A stretch of 16,709 nt of DNA from Burkholderiales bacterium (GCA_947448105.1 CANFNE010000022.1:1-16709), one strand, 5' to 3'. Counted from the first letter of the stretch, positions 1 to 6,544 are shown. A program made the numbers and translations. Notes: a model not told the origin generated them from the sequence alone.

Positions 1-341
1 AACAGAATCAGGTCGTAGGCCACATAGGCGAAATACTGGCCCGGGTTGTTGGGCACGGGAATGACCTTGTAGGCCTTGGCGCGGTAGCTGTCGCAGGCGG
101 TCAGGCGGTCGGTCCACACGACAGTCCAGGTGGCGGTGCTCGATTCACCGGCCACGGCGGCAGCGGCCTCTTCGGGGTCCACGCCGTCTTGCGGGGTGAT
201 GCGAAACAGGCACAAGGTGTCGGTGTCTTTGGGCACGTAATCGGGCATCCAGTAGCCCATTTGCTTGTATTTCAGAACGCCGGCGCTGTAGCGCTTTTTG
301 GCGTCGGTGATCTGGCCGGAGCCGCTGTCTGTGTCGCTCAT
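1..341 (-). CDS. cbbL: RuBisCO form I (red-type, IC) large subunit, 5' part
   Basis: The first 113 codons of the large subunit of ribulose-1,5-bisphosphate carboxylase/oxygenase, which fixes CO2 in the Calvin cycle; the rest lies outside the window. The reading frame is open from the ATG at 341 to the window edge. The N-terminus is typical of the red-type form I enzyme: GVLKYKQMGYW near residue 21, DYVPKDTDTL near 34, and the active-site segment GESSTATWTVVW at 65-76. Glu66, Thr71 and Trp72 there correspond by spacing to spinach Glu60, Thr65 and Trp66. Form II (CbbM) does not begin this way. A strong ribosome binding site (GAGGAG, minus strand, 348-353) lies six bases before the ATG. It is divergent from cbbR, the usual arrangement for a CbbR-controlled cbbLS operon. 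The family identification is firm; the downstream cbbS gene is only expected. Confidence 0.96.
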   Translation of the reverse strand, partial: MSDTDSGSGQITDAKKRYSAGVLKYKQMGYWMPDYVPKDTDTLCLFRITPQDGVDPEEAAAAVAGESSTATWTVVWTDRLTACDSYRAKAYKVIPVPNNPGQYFAYVAYDLIL

Positions 342-394
342 GTTTGTCTCCTCAGGGGTTTGTGGGTTGGCTGAGGAGGAATGTATTTGCGGTC

Positions 395-418
395 TGAAAT
401 AAAGTAAATTCACTTATT
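395..418. promoter_or_regulatory. candidate CbbR operator in the cbbL-cbbR divergent region
   Basis: The 104-bp gap between cbbL and cbbR has an AT-rich core in otherwise GC-rich DNA. It contains an inverted repeat, AAGTAAATTCACTT at 402-415 (12 of 14 bases symmetric), extending loosely to 399-418. It also has a TNA-N7-TNA match (TGA 395-397, TAA 405-407). LysR-type regulators, including CbbR, bind T-N11-A-type dyads between their own gene and the divergent target. The match and position fit; binding is inferred. I found no convincing -35/-10 pair for cbbL beside it. Confidence 0.55.
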
Positions 419-445
419 CTTGGATTTGAGTTAAGGTACTACTTA

Positions 446-1420
446 ATGAAAAACGCCACCTTCCGCCAGTTGCGCGTGTTTAGCGAAGTGGCGCGCCACC
501 TGAGCTTTGCGCGCGCCGCCCACACCCTGAGCCTCACCCCCCCGGCCGTGACCATGCAGGTGCGCGAGCTCGAAAAGCACATCGGCATGCCGCTGTTTGA
601 CCGCAGCGGACGCAGCGTGGCCCTCACCACGGTGGGCGAATACATGCTGGTCTATGCCCGCAAGATGCTCGCTACCCTCAAAGACGCCGAAGACGCCGCC
701 GCGCGCCTGCAAAAGCTCGAAGTCGGGCTGCTCACCATTGGCATGGTCAGCACCGCCAAGTACTTCTTGCCCCACCTGCTGGCCGAATTTCGCCAGGAAC
801 ACGAGGGCATTGACATCAAGCTGGTGGTGGGCAACCGCGAGCAACTCGTCAAAATGCTGCAGGCCAACGACGTGGACATCGCCATCATGGGTCGGCCACC
901 CAATGAACTGGCCACCCGCGCCGAGCCCTTTGCCGCGCACCCGCATGTGTTTGTGGCGCCCGTCAAACACCCGCTGGCCCAGGGCGAGACACTGGCACCT
1001 GGCGCGCTGCAAGGCCAGCCCTTCATCCTGCGCGAGCCGGGGTCGGGCACGCGCGCGGCGCTGGAGCGTTTCCTGGCCAACGCCCGCGTGGAGCCGCGCG
1101 TGACCATGGAAATGGCCAGCAACGAGACCATCAAACAAGCGGTGATGGCCGGCATGGGCCTGAGTTTTTTGTCGCTGCACACATTGGGGCTTGAGTTGGA
1201 CAACCGGCTGATCGCCGTGCTGGATGTGCAGGGCGCGCCCGTCGTGCGCGCCTGGAACGTGGTGCACATGCTGTCCAAGCTGCTGTCCCCGGCGGCCGAG
1301 GCGTTTCGCTACTTTGTGCTCGAGCATGGGGAGGACTATTTGGCGCAGCACTTTGGCCGCCATGTGCGCCTGACTGCGCCTGCGGGCGGCGAGGGCAAGG
1401 ACGCCGCAAATCCGCGCTAA
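446..1420 (+). CDS. cbbR: LysR-type transcriptional regulator of the cbb operon
   Basis: A 324-residue protein with the LysR layout. A winged helix-turn-helix lies at about residues 3-62 (FRQLRVFSEVARHLSFARAA, then TPPAVTMQVRELEKHIG, then LFDR). A linker helix follows, then a two-lobed effector domain from about residue 90 (LLTIGMVSTAKYFLP). CbbR senses metabolites of carbon fixation and NADPH and activates the Calvin-cycle operon. The assignment rests on the divergent position 104 bp from cbbL and on the sequence type, which resembles CbbR rather than generic LysR proteins. The ATG at 446 is preceded by AAGG nine bases upstream. Its TAA stop at 1418-1420 overlaps, tail to tail, the stop codon of the minus-strand membrane-protein gene. 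Autoregulation through the shared operator is likely. The LysR family call is certain; the CbbR role is strongly inferred. Confidence 0.93.
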   Translation: MKNATFRQLRVFSEVARHLSFARAAHTLSLTPPAVTMQVRELEKHIGMPLFDRSGRSVALTTVGEYMLVYARKMLATLKDAEDAAARLQKLEVGLLTIGMVSTAKYFLPHLLAEFRQEHEGIDIKLVVGNREQLVKMLQANDVDIAIMGRPPNELATRAEPFAAHPHVFVAPVKHPLAQGETLAPGALQGQPFILREPGSGTRAALERFLANARVEPRVTMEMASNETIKQAVMAGMGLSFLSLHTLGLELDNRLIAVLDVQGAPVVRAWNVVHMLSKLLSPAAEAFRYFVLEHGEDYLAQHFGRHVRLTAPAGGEGKDAANPR

Positions 1421-1704
1421 GAAAGCGCCAGCGCGGCCTTGCGGCGCGCGCGCAACAGCAAGTCGCCAAAATGCGCCAGCCCGGCCGCTAACAGCCCCAG
1501 CGCCACCAGCGGCCACTGCGGCGTCAGCGCCCCGCGCAAGGCCACCATCAAACACAGGCCCGCCAGGCCATTGAGCGCGTAGTCGGCCGGTGCCAAGCCG
1601 CGCCCGGTGCGCCGGTGAAACAGCCACAGCGCCAGCAACTCCAGCACGGTAAATGCGATCACGCCGTCCACCAAGGCGGTCGAGGCGTACCACTGCGCCA
1701 GCAT
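1417..1704 (-). CDS. small three-helix membrane protein of unknown function
   Basis: I do not recognise this 95-residue protein. It shows three hydrophobic segments, at about residues 11-30, 42-60 and 65-83. Basic patches lie in the first loop (HRRTGRG) and after the third helix (RARRK). The positive-inside rule then puts the N-terminus outside and the C-terminus in the cytoplasm. It has no signal peptide, cysteine or obvious catalytic motif. Its ATG (1704-1702) shares its first base with the bchP stop codon (TGATG), so its translation is probably coupled to bchP and it belongs to the ppsR-bchG-bchP transcription unit. A GTG one codon upstream (1707) is an alternative start. The stop codon overlaps the cbbR stop codon. 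Codon use and GC content look like the neighbours. The reading frame is probably real because of the coupling and the coherent topology. A role near tail modification or pigment-membrane assembly is only a guess from position. Confidence 0.72.
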   Translation of the reverse strand: MLAQWYASTALVDGVIAFTVLELLALWLFHRRTGRGLAPADYALNGLAGLCLMVALRGALTPQWPLVALGLLAAGLAHFGDLLLRARRKAALALS

Positions 1705-2909
1705 CACACCTTTGCCAGGCCGAGCAGGTGCGCCACGTCCTTGAAGAAGATGCGCACATGGGCCATGGGCTTTTTGCGCACCAACTCTTTGTTCATGTAG
1801 GACTCAAAGGTGAGCTGCTGCACATCGCGGTCTTCGCAGATCTTGACAAAGCGCTCGCGCCGCTTTTCGCTGCGGTACCAGAACCACTGCATGATGCCCA
1901 GCACCGTGAAAACCGTCCTGTGCTTTTGCATGAACTGCTTGCGGGCCCGTTTCAGGCAGCGCGCATCTCCCGTTTGCAGCATTTCGTGCACTGCGTGTGC
2001 CGCCAACTGGCCGCCCACCATGCCGTAGTAAATGCCCTCGCCGGACGCTGGTGCCACCACGCCGGCGGCGTCGCCTGCGAGCACCACGTCGCGGTCGTTG
2101 TCCCATTTTTTGAGCGGCTTCATGGGCAGCGGCGCGCCTTCGCGGCGCAGCACTTCGGCCTCGCCCAGGCCGGCAATCTGGCGCAACTGGCCGACCGCGC
2201 CGCGCAGCGAGAAGCCCTTGTCCGCGCTGCCGGTTCCAATGCTTAGGGTGTCGCCGTGCGGAAATACCCAGCCGTAAAAGTCGGGCGACAAGCGGCCTTG
2301 GTAGTACACGTCGCAGCGTGTGCCGTCGTAACCCTCGGGCTTGACCACCGGGGCCTTGACGATCTCGTGGTACGCGAACACGTACTCGGTGTCCTTGGCG
2401 CCCGCAATAGCCTGGCGCGCCACCTGCGACTTGGCGCCGTCTGCGCCAATGATGCTGCGTGCGCGCACCCGGGCGGGCTTGCCTTCGCCCCGGTGGTGGT
2501 GTTCGCGCGCCTGGTAGTGCACTACGCTCACGCCATCGGCGTCGCGCTCCAGGCGCTCAAAGGTGCCGATGCGCCGCACCGCGCCGCTGGCCGCTGCGCG
2601 CTCGCGCAGCCACTCGTCAAAATCAGCGCGGTCCACCATGCCAACAAAGCCGTTGTCGATCGGAATGTCCACCGCGTGCTGGCTGGGCGCCACCATGCGC
2701 GCGCTGCGGGCGCGGGCCACCAGCAAGTGGTCTGGAATGGCAAAGTCCTTGATCAGGCGTGGCGGAATGGCGCCGCCACAGGGCTTGATACGCCCGGCGC
2801 GGTCGAGCAACAGCACGCTGTGGCCCTGGCGCGCGAGCTCATGCGCCGCTGTCGCACCGGCAGGGCCGCCGCCCACCACCACCACGTCAAACGTTTCACT
2901 CTGTTCCAT
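1704..2909 (-). CDS. bchP: geranylgeranyl reductase (bacteriochlorophyll tail reduction)
   Basis: A flavoprotein of 401 residues that reduces three double bonds of the geranylgeranyl group of bacteriochlorophyll a to give the phytyl tail, using NADPH at the membrane. The N-terminal FAD fold has DVVVVGGGPAGATAAHELA with the GxGxxG core at residues 13-18. The family segment IKPCGGAIPP follows at about 41-50. A second FAD-contacting motif, AGDAAGVVAPASGEGI, lies at about 278-293. The length is normal for BchP. I chose the ATG at 2909 because GGGGAG lies seven bases upstream; the in-frame ATG at 2924 would add five residues (MGRLG) and lacks a well-placed binding site. It follows bchG by 36 bp and overlaps the next gene by TGATG, so it is part of a bchG-bchP operon. 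There is no PucC-like orf428 between bchG and bchP, unlike in Rhodobacter. Confidence 0.97.
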   Translation of the reverse strand: MEQSETFDVVVVGGGPAGATAAHELARQGHSVLLLDRAGRIKPCGGAIPPRLIKDFAIPDHLLVARARSARMVAPSQHAVDIPIDNGFVGMVDRADFDEWLRERAAASGAVRRIGTFERLERDADGVSVVHYQAREHHHRGEGKPARVRARSIIGADGAKSQVARQAIAGAKDTEYVFAYHEIVKAPVVKPEGYDGTRCDVYYQGRLSPDFYGWVFPHGDTLSIGTGSADKGFSLRGAVGQLRQIAGLGEAEVLRREGAPLPMKPLKKWDNDRDVVLAGDAAGVVAPASGEGIYYGMVGGQLAAHAVHEMLQTGDARCLKRARKQFMQKHRTVFTVLGIMQWFWYRSEKRRERFVKICEDRDVQQLTFESYMNKELVRKKPMAHVRIFFKDVAHLLGLAKV

Positions 2910-2945
2910 ACCCAGTCTCCCCATGAATTGAAGTTTCGGCGCTCC

Positions 2946-3833
2946 TCAGGCACCCACCGTCTGCAGGCTGCGCAAGGCAAAGGCGCTGACCATCATTCCG
3001 GCCACAAAAAACGGCACACCAAAGCCGCTGTACCAATAGGCGCGTTGTGTCACACGCGCCAAGAAGTAATCCATCATGAACAGTTGAATGCCCAGTAGCA
3101 GCGCAACAGCCAGCCCATGGCCGGGGCGACCCCAGGCAAATAGCAGCACGATCACCAGCACCTGCGGCAAGCCCATGAACCAGCAGGCCACGCCGGCGGC
3201 CGACTGTTCGCCCAGCTGCACCGGCAAGGAGCGCACACCCATTTCCCGGTCGCCCTTGACAGCCTTGAAATCGTTGAGGGTCATGATGCCGTGGGTGCCG
3301 ATGCTGTAGAGCAAGGCCAGCGCAAGCGACCGGCTACCAGGCATGGCGCCCCCGGCCATCACCGCCGCGCCCGTGGTCCAGGCGATACCCTCATAACTAA
3401 TGCCGCAAGCGGCGTTGCCCCACCAGCCGTTTTCTTTGAGGCGCAGCGGCGGCGCGCTATAGGCCCAGGCAAGCGCCAGCCCGAGGGCCGCCGCGCCAAA
3501 ACCCCAGGGCCCCAGCGCCAGCGCCACGGCCAGCGACACGCCAGTCCACAGCAGCGCCAGCCCCAAACCCCAGCGCCCCGGCATGCGCCCAGACGGAATC
3601 GGCCGGTGCGGCTCGTTGATGGCGTCCACATGTCGGTCAAACCAGTCGTTTACCGCCTGGCTGGTCGCGCACACCAAGGGCCCGGCCAGCGCAATGCCGA
3701 TCAGTGCCAGAGCCCATTTGCCGTCCATGGCCACCCCCGAGGCGACCACGCCGCAGGCGAAAGCCCACATGGGCGGAAACCAGGTGATAGGTTTGAAGAG
3801 CTCGGTAACGGCAGAAAGTGCGGGGCGTGGCAT
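2946..3833 (-). CDS. bchG: bacteriochlorophyll a synthase (geranylgeranyl transferase)
   Basis: A 295-residue polytopic membrane prenyltransferase of the UbiA family that esterifies bacteriochlorophyllide a with geranylgeranyl diphosphate. The first Asp-rich motif is at residues 62-82: NDWFDRHVD (62-70) followed by NEPHRPIPSG (73-82). The second is DFKAVKGDREMG at about 188-199. These bind the diphosphate through Mg2+ and, together with the PIPSG ending, separate chlorophyll synthases from menaquinone and protoheme prenyltransferases. Many hydrophobic segments follow. I chose the ATG at 3833 (MPRPALSAV). The reading frame continues up to a TTG at 3869, but that TTG is the start of a good -35 element, TTGACA. 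There is no ribosome binding site before the ATG, which fits a leaderless message. It lies 123 bp downstream of ppsR, with PpsR-type sites at its promoter. Confidence 0.97.
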   Translation of the reverse strand: MPRPALSAVTELFKPITWFPPMWAFACGVVASGVAMDGKWALALIGIALAGPLVCATSQAVNDWFDRHVDAINEPHRPIPSGRMPGRWGLGLALLWTGVSLAVALALGPWGFGAAALGLALAWAYSAPPLRLKENGWWGNAACGISYEGIAWTTGAAVMAGGAMPGSRSLALALLYSIGTHGIMTLNDFKAVKGDREMGVRSLPVQLGEQSAAGVACWFMGLPQVLVIVLLFAWGRPGHGLAVALLLGIQLFMMDYFLARVTQRAYWYSGFGVPFFVAGMMVSAFALRSLQTVGA

Positions 3834-3839
3834 TCGAAG

Positions 3840-3857
3840 TGTTTTATCGTTGACACA
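3840..3857. promoter_or_regulatory. second, weaker PpsR/CrtJ-type site at the bchG -10 region
   Basis: TGTTTTATCGTTGACACA is another TGT-N12-ACA match, centred 24 bp from the stronger site and covering the -10 element. PpsR/CrtJ usually binds two neighbouring sites cooperatively. The inner half-site bases are less ideal, so the confidence is moderate. Between the two, TGACAC-N6-GTGTCA (3851-3868) forms a further inverted repeat. Confidence 0.45.
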
Positions 3858-3869
3858 TGTAAGTGTCAA
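3841..3869 (-). promoter_or_regulatory. candidate sigma-70 promoter of bchG
   Basis: On the minus strand, a perfect -35 TTGACA (3869-3864) is followed after 17 bases by TAAAAC (3846-3841, four of six consensus bases). The expected transcription start is about 3834, at or next to the bchG ATG at 3833. The -35 element is embedded in a TGT-N12-ACA repressor site, a layout common for PpsR/CrtJ-controlled bch promoters. The bchF promoter has the same spacing to its ATG. Confidence 0.55.
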
Positions 3870-3881
3870 GAAATATTTACA
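3864..3881. promoter_or_regulatory. PpsR/CrtJ-type binding site upstream of bchG
   Basis: TGTCAAGAAATATTTACA fits the known PpsR/CrtJ palindrome TGT-N12-ACA exactly and has TGTCAA and TTTACA half-sites. It covers the -35 element of the bchG promoter, so bound PpsR would block RNA polymerase. The ppsR gene itself lies just upstream. Confidence 0.7.
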
Positions 3882-3896
3882 CTTCTTATGGTATCC

Positions 3897-3960
3897 CCTT
3901 AGTGGCGCCCTTAGGTGCCGGTGGGCGGCGCCCGGGCCCGGCCTTAGATTTCGGCCTTAG
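3897..3960. repeat. four copies of CCTTAG at the end of ppsR
   Basis: CCTTAG occurs at 3897-3902, 3909-3914, 3942-3947 and 3955-3960, the last copy overlapping the ppsR stop codon. The final two are GGCCTTAG, 13 bp apart. A GC-rich palindrome, CCGGGCCCGG (3932-3941), lies between copies two and three. There is no T-run, so I do not call a rho-independent terminator. The function is unknown and it may be chance. Confidence 0.4.
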
Positions 3961-5435
3961 CTTTCAGCGTCCGTGTCGGCGCTGGCGTCGCTCATGCCAA
4001 AACGGCGCAGCTTGACGTACAGGCTTTGCCGGGAAAGGCCCAGCATTTCTGCGGCAGATGCCCGGTTGTCGCCGGTCAGTTCGAGCGCTGCCTCAATGCA
4101 CAGCTGCTCGATCAAATCCGTGGTTTCGCGCACGATGTCCTTGAGCGGCACGCGGCCCACCAACTCGGTCATTTGACCGGTGGAGCGTGGGAGTTCCTTG
4201 CTGGGCTTGGTGTCGTTGTTCAGGCGCAGGCCTACGTCTCGAATGGTGAAACCCAGGCAACGCTTCTCACCCGTGGTCACGGCCACAGCCGAGATTTCAA
4301 CATCAGCGGTCGAGCCGTAGTCGCCACGCATGCGGGTGGCAAACAGGCGTACCACGTCGCGCTGGCGCAAATTGGAAATCAGCACACTCAGGTCCACGCC
4401 GGCGCGCCCCAACCAGCGCTCCAGCGACTCGCCGCGTACCAGGTCTTCATTGCTGACCTGGGCGAGCTGCAAAAACGCCCGGTTGGCGGTGAGCACTTGG
4501 CCGGACAAATCGGTCACGACAAAGGCGTCGGGTGCGCTTTCCATCACGTCAGCAAGAATTTGCTTGGCGTTGGCGCTGCCCACCGATTCAACCTGTGCGG
4601 CTTTGGGTACCAGGCGCAGTAGGAAATGCGAGGACTGTTCCTGGCGAAACAGCGACACCTGCACCACCATCTCGGCGCCGCTGGGCGCAAGCCGCACTTC
4701 GACCGGCGCGGCGCGACCGCTGGCGCGCAGGCCCGACAAAACTTGGCTCAGCGCCGTGTAGCTGCGCTGGTCCAGGCTGTCGCGCAAAGTCCAGCCGGTT
4801 TTTGCCAAGGTCTCGCCAAACAGCGCCTGCGCTGCCGGATTGCTGTCTTCGGGCTTTTCGGTGGTGGCGTCCAAAATCAGCAAGGCCTCGGACGTGACCT
4901 GGAACAGCAGGCGGTAGCGGGTTTCGATGTGCTTGAGCTGCCAATAATCGCGCTCCATGGAGCGCTGGGCAGCAATCAGTTTTTGCTGTAGCGCGGCTTG
5001 CGGGCGCAAGTCACGCCCAAAAGCTACCGAATGCGCACCTTGGCCGCCCGGCAGGCGCGACGCGGGCACGTGGATCAGCGAATACGACAAAGGCAGCTCG
5101 GTACCGTCTTCGGCGTATTGGTTCAGGTGGCGCCACTTGGCGCTTTTGCCCGAGTCGCCGTCGCGTAGCAGCGCAGCCACCTTGGGGCGGCTTTCCTCCG
5201 TGACGGTCTGGCTCCAGGGCTTGCCCAGCCAGTTTTGGTAGCCGTGCCCCATCATCTCGTCGCTGCCAAAGGCGGCGTCGCGGATGATGCCAGACTCGTC
5301 CATGATCAGCACCACATCGGCAGCGGCGGTAATCAGCTTGGCCGCGATGTCCGAATCCAGGTTCGAAAAATACTGCTGCGCATCTTCAAAACGCCCCGTA
5401 GGATGTGCCGGTGCCGTTTGAATAACTTGGTTCAT
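3957..5435 (-). CDS. ppsR: PpsR/CrtJ, redox-responsive photosynthesis repressor
   Basis: A 492-residue regulator that binds TGT-N12-ACA sites and represses bch, crt and puc genes under oxygen. Domains in order: N-terminal PAS at about residues 30-140; a glutamine-containing helical linker at about 142-170 (AALQQKLIAAQRSMERDYWQ); PAS1 at about 172-285; PAS2 at about 295-405; and a Fis-type helix-turn-helix at about 447-480 (NRASAAEMLGLSRQSLYVKL). There are only two cysteines. Cys446, at the entry to the HTH (EQLCIEAA), corresponds by position to the redox cysteine 424/420 of PpsR/CrtJ. Cys393 lies in PAS2 (EKRCLGF). None lies in PAS1, where Rhodobacter sphaeroides PpsR has Cys251. The start at 5435 has only a weak GGA before it. 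It lies 35 bp downstream of aerR on the same strand, the conserved repressor/antirepressor pair. Confidence 0.96.
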   Translation of the reverse strand: MNQVIQTAPAHPTGRFEDAQQYFSNLDSDIAAKLITAAADVVLIMDESGIIRDAAFGSDEMMGHGYQNWLGKPWSQTVTEESRPKVAALLRDGDSGKSAKWRHLNQYAEDGTELPLSYSLIHVPASRLPGGQGAHSVAFGRDLRPQAALQQKLIAAQRSMERDYWQLKHIETRYRLLFQVTSEALLILDATTEKPEDSNPAAQALFGETLAKTGWTLRDSLDQRSYTALSQVLSGLRASGRAAPVEVRLAPSGAEMVVQVSLFRQEQSSHFLLRLVPKAAQVESVGSANAKQILADVMESAPDAFVVTDLSGQVLTANRAFLQLAQVSNEDLVRGESLERWLGRAGVDLSVLISNLRQRDVVRLFATRMRGDYGSTADVEISAVAVTTGEKRCLGFTIRDVGLRLNNDTKPSKELPRSTGQMTELVGRVPLKDIVRETTDLIEQLCIEAALELTGDNRASAAEMLGLSRQSLYVKLRRFGMSDASADTDAES

Positions 5436-5470
5436 GAAAGATCCGAAATAGGAGAATATGGACTAAGGCG

Positions 5471-6397
5471 CTATTGCGTAGTCAGGCCGGAAGCCAGGTG
5501 CAAACGCGCCAGACCGGGCGCCAGACTTCCGTCATTGGCCACCAGATCAGCGCCGACGCGCGCAACATACTCGGGGTAGCATGCAAACAAAGGGCCTCCC
5601 ACCATTATGCATACCCCACTATGCAGCGAGGCCTTTCGAACTGCGCTGACGCATTCGGTAAGGCGGTCAAGCTGCTGGGCCGTCGCCAGGGAAAATCCCA
5701 CCACGTCGTACTTGTGGCGCTTGACCAGCGTCACCGGGTCGTCGAACAGGTCGTAGGGGCCGCCGGTCACCTCCCAGCCAGCCCGCTGGAAAAATTCTGC
5801 CACCATGGCCAGGCCAAAGGTGTGTTGCTCGCCCGGCGTGGGCACCAGCAAGATCCGCAGGCCGTTGCTGACCGGGTTTTTATTTTTTTCAAATTCGGCG
5901 CTGAGCTCGTGCAGCATTTTTTGCAAGCGTCCGAGTCCGATGGTGACGTCGGTGAAATCGCACAGGTCCTCTTCCCACATTTCGCCTAAGTAGCGCGCTG
6001 CGGGCGCAAGCAGATCCAGGTAAATGGATTCAATGGGCGCACCCTTGATACGCATCGACTCGATACAAGCCAGCGCCTGCGCTTCGCTGCGGGTGAGGAT
6101 CAGCTTGGCAAAGTCAGCTACATCGTCGGGCGTGACCTTGACGGCTGCGTAATCAGCGGGCAATTCGCACTCTTCGGGCGTGCGGTGCGCCAGCATGAGG
6201 CGCGGGATGATTTCGTGCTGTATGGCCTTGGCCAGCACCGCCACCGTATGGTCATCCTGTGCAAACGCGTCCTCATCTTGCGAAGCGCGCCCGTAGCGCG
6301 ACTGCACGCCTGCGCCCAGACTCTGCCAATTTTCTGACGAGCGCGGGTCGTCAAAATTCCCGTCGTCGATCATGCTGATCCGGTTCCTCGAACCCAT
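5471..6397 (-). CDS. aerR: AerR/PpaA, cobalamin-binding PpsR antirepressor
   Basis: A 308-residue protein. AerR binds hydroxycobalamin in a light-dependent way and modulates PpsR/CrtJ at photosynthesis promoters. It has an N-terminal region without clear fold, then a helical B12-binding cap (about residues 75-170, with the WEEDLCDFTDVT segment from Trp141). A B12-binding Rossmann-like domain follows from about 180. The cobalamin motif ExHxxG is present as E190-Q-H192-T-F-G195, so His192 can act as lower ligand. The W-x9-EH upper motif of LitR/CarH proteins is not present; residues 151-152 are Val-Thr. I chose the ATG at 6397 (MGSRNRIS) because GAGGAG lies seven bases upstream. The frame extends 20 codons further without a better start. 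A second ATG at codon 9 could give a slightly shorter form. The gene also goes by ppaA. Confidence 0.94.
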   Translation of the reverse strand: MGSRNRISMIDDGNFDDPRSSENWQSLGAGVQSRYGRASQDEDAFAQDDHTVAVLAKAIQHEIIPRLMLAHRTPEECELPADYAAVKVTPDDVADFAKLILTRSEAQALACIESMRIKGAPIESIYLDLLAPAARYLGEMWEEDLCDFTDVTIGLGRLQKMLHELSAEFEKNKNPVSNGLRILLVPTPGEQHTFGLAMVAEFFQRAGWEVTGGPYDLFDDPVTLVKRHKYDVVGFSLATAQQLDRLTECVSAVRKASLHSGVCIMVGGPLFACYPEYVARVGADLVANDGSLAPGLARLHLASGLTTQ

Positions 6398-6419
6398 TGA
6401 TGTCTCCTCGTTATGGGGC

Positions 6420-6437
6420 TTCGCCCTTGGGGGCGAA
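6420..6437. promoter_or_regulatory. hairpin in the aerR leader
   Basis: TTCGCCC (6420-6426) and GGGCGAA (6431-6437) form a perfect 7-bp stem with a four-base loop, 22 bases upstream of the aerR ATG. In the aerR mRNA it would sit just above the ribosome binding site. It might affect translation or mRNA stability; it is not followed by a T-run on either strand. Confidence 0.4.
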
Positions 6438-6544
6438 CGCGCTTCGGTACCTGCCAAAGCTTTCGTGTGTTTTCTCTATTTTTCTACACCAACGGCCCGA
6501 CTTCAGGGAAGCAAAAAAACATTTACACCGTGTGTGTCAGGCCC

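Noticed and set aside
443..1759. A 438-codon open frame on the minus strand across cbbR.
   Set aside because: It is antisense to the well-supported cbbR. Its protein is low in complexity, rich in His, Gly, Ala and Gln, and has no family character; it is a GC-driven shadow.
2256..3098. Plus-strand open frame of 280 codons across bchP and bchG.
   Set aside because: It spans the ends of two strong minus-strand genes and has no ribosome binding site or domain.
3834..3869. TTG at 3869 as the start of bchG (12 extra residues).
   Set aside because: That TTG is part of the -35 TTGACA and of a PpsR site, it has no ribosome binding site, and the extra residues are not typical of BchG.
3903..3956. GC-rich palindromes after ppsR as a rho-independent terminator.
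   Set aside because: CCGGGCCCGG and GGCGCC repeats can pair, but no run of T follows on the minus strand.
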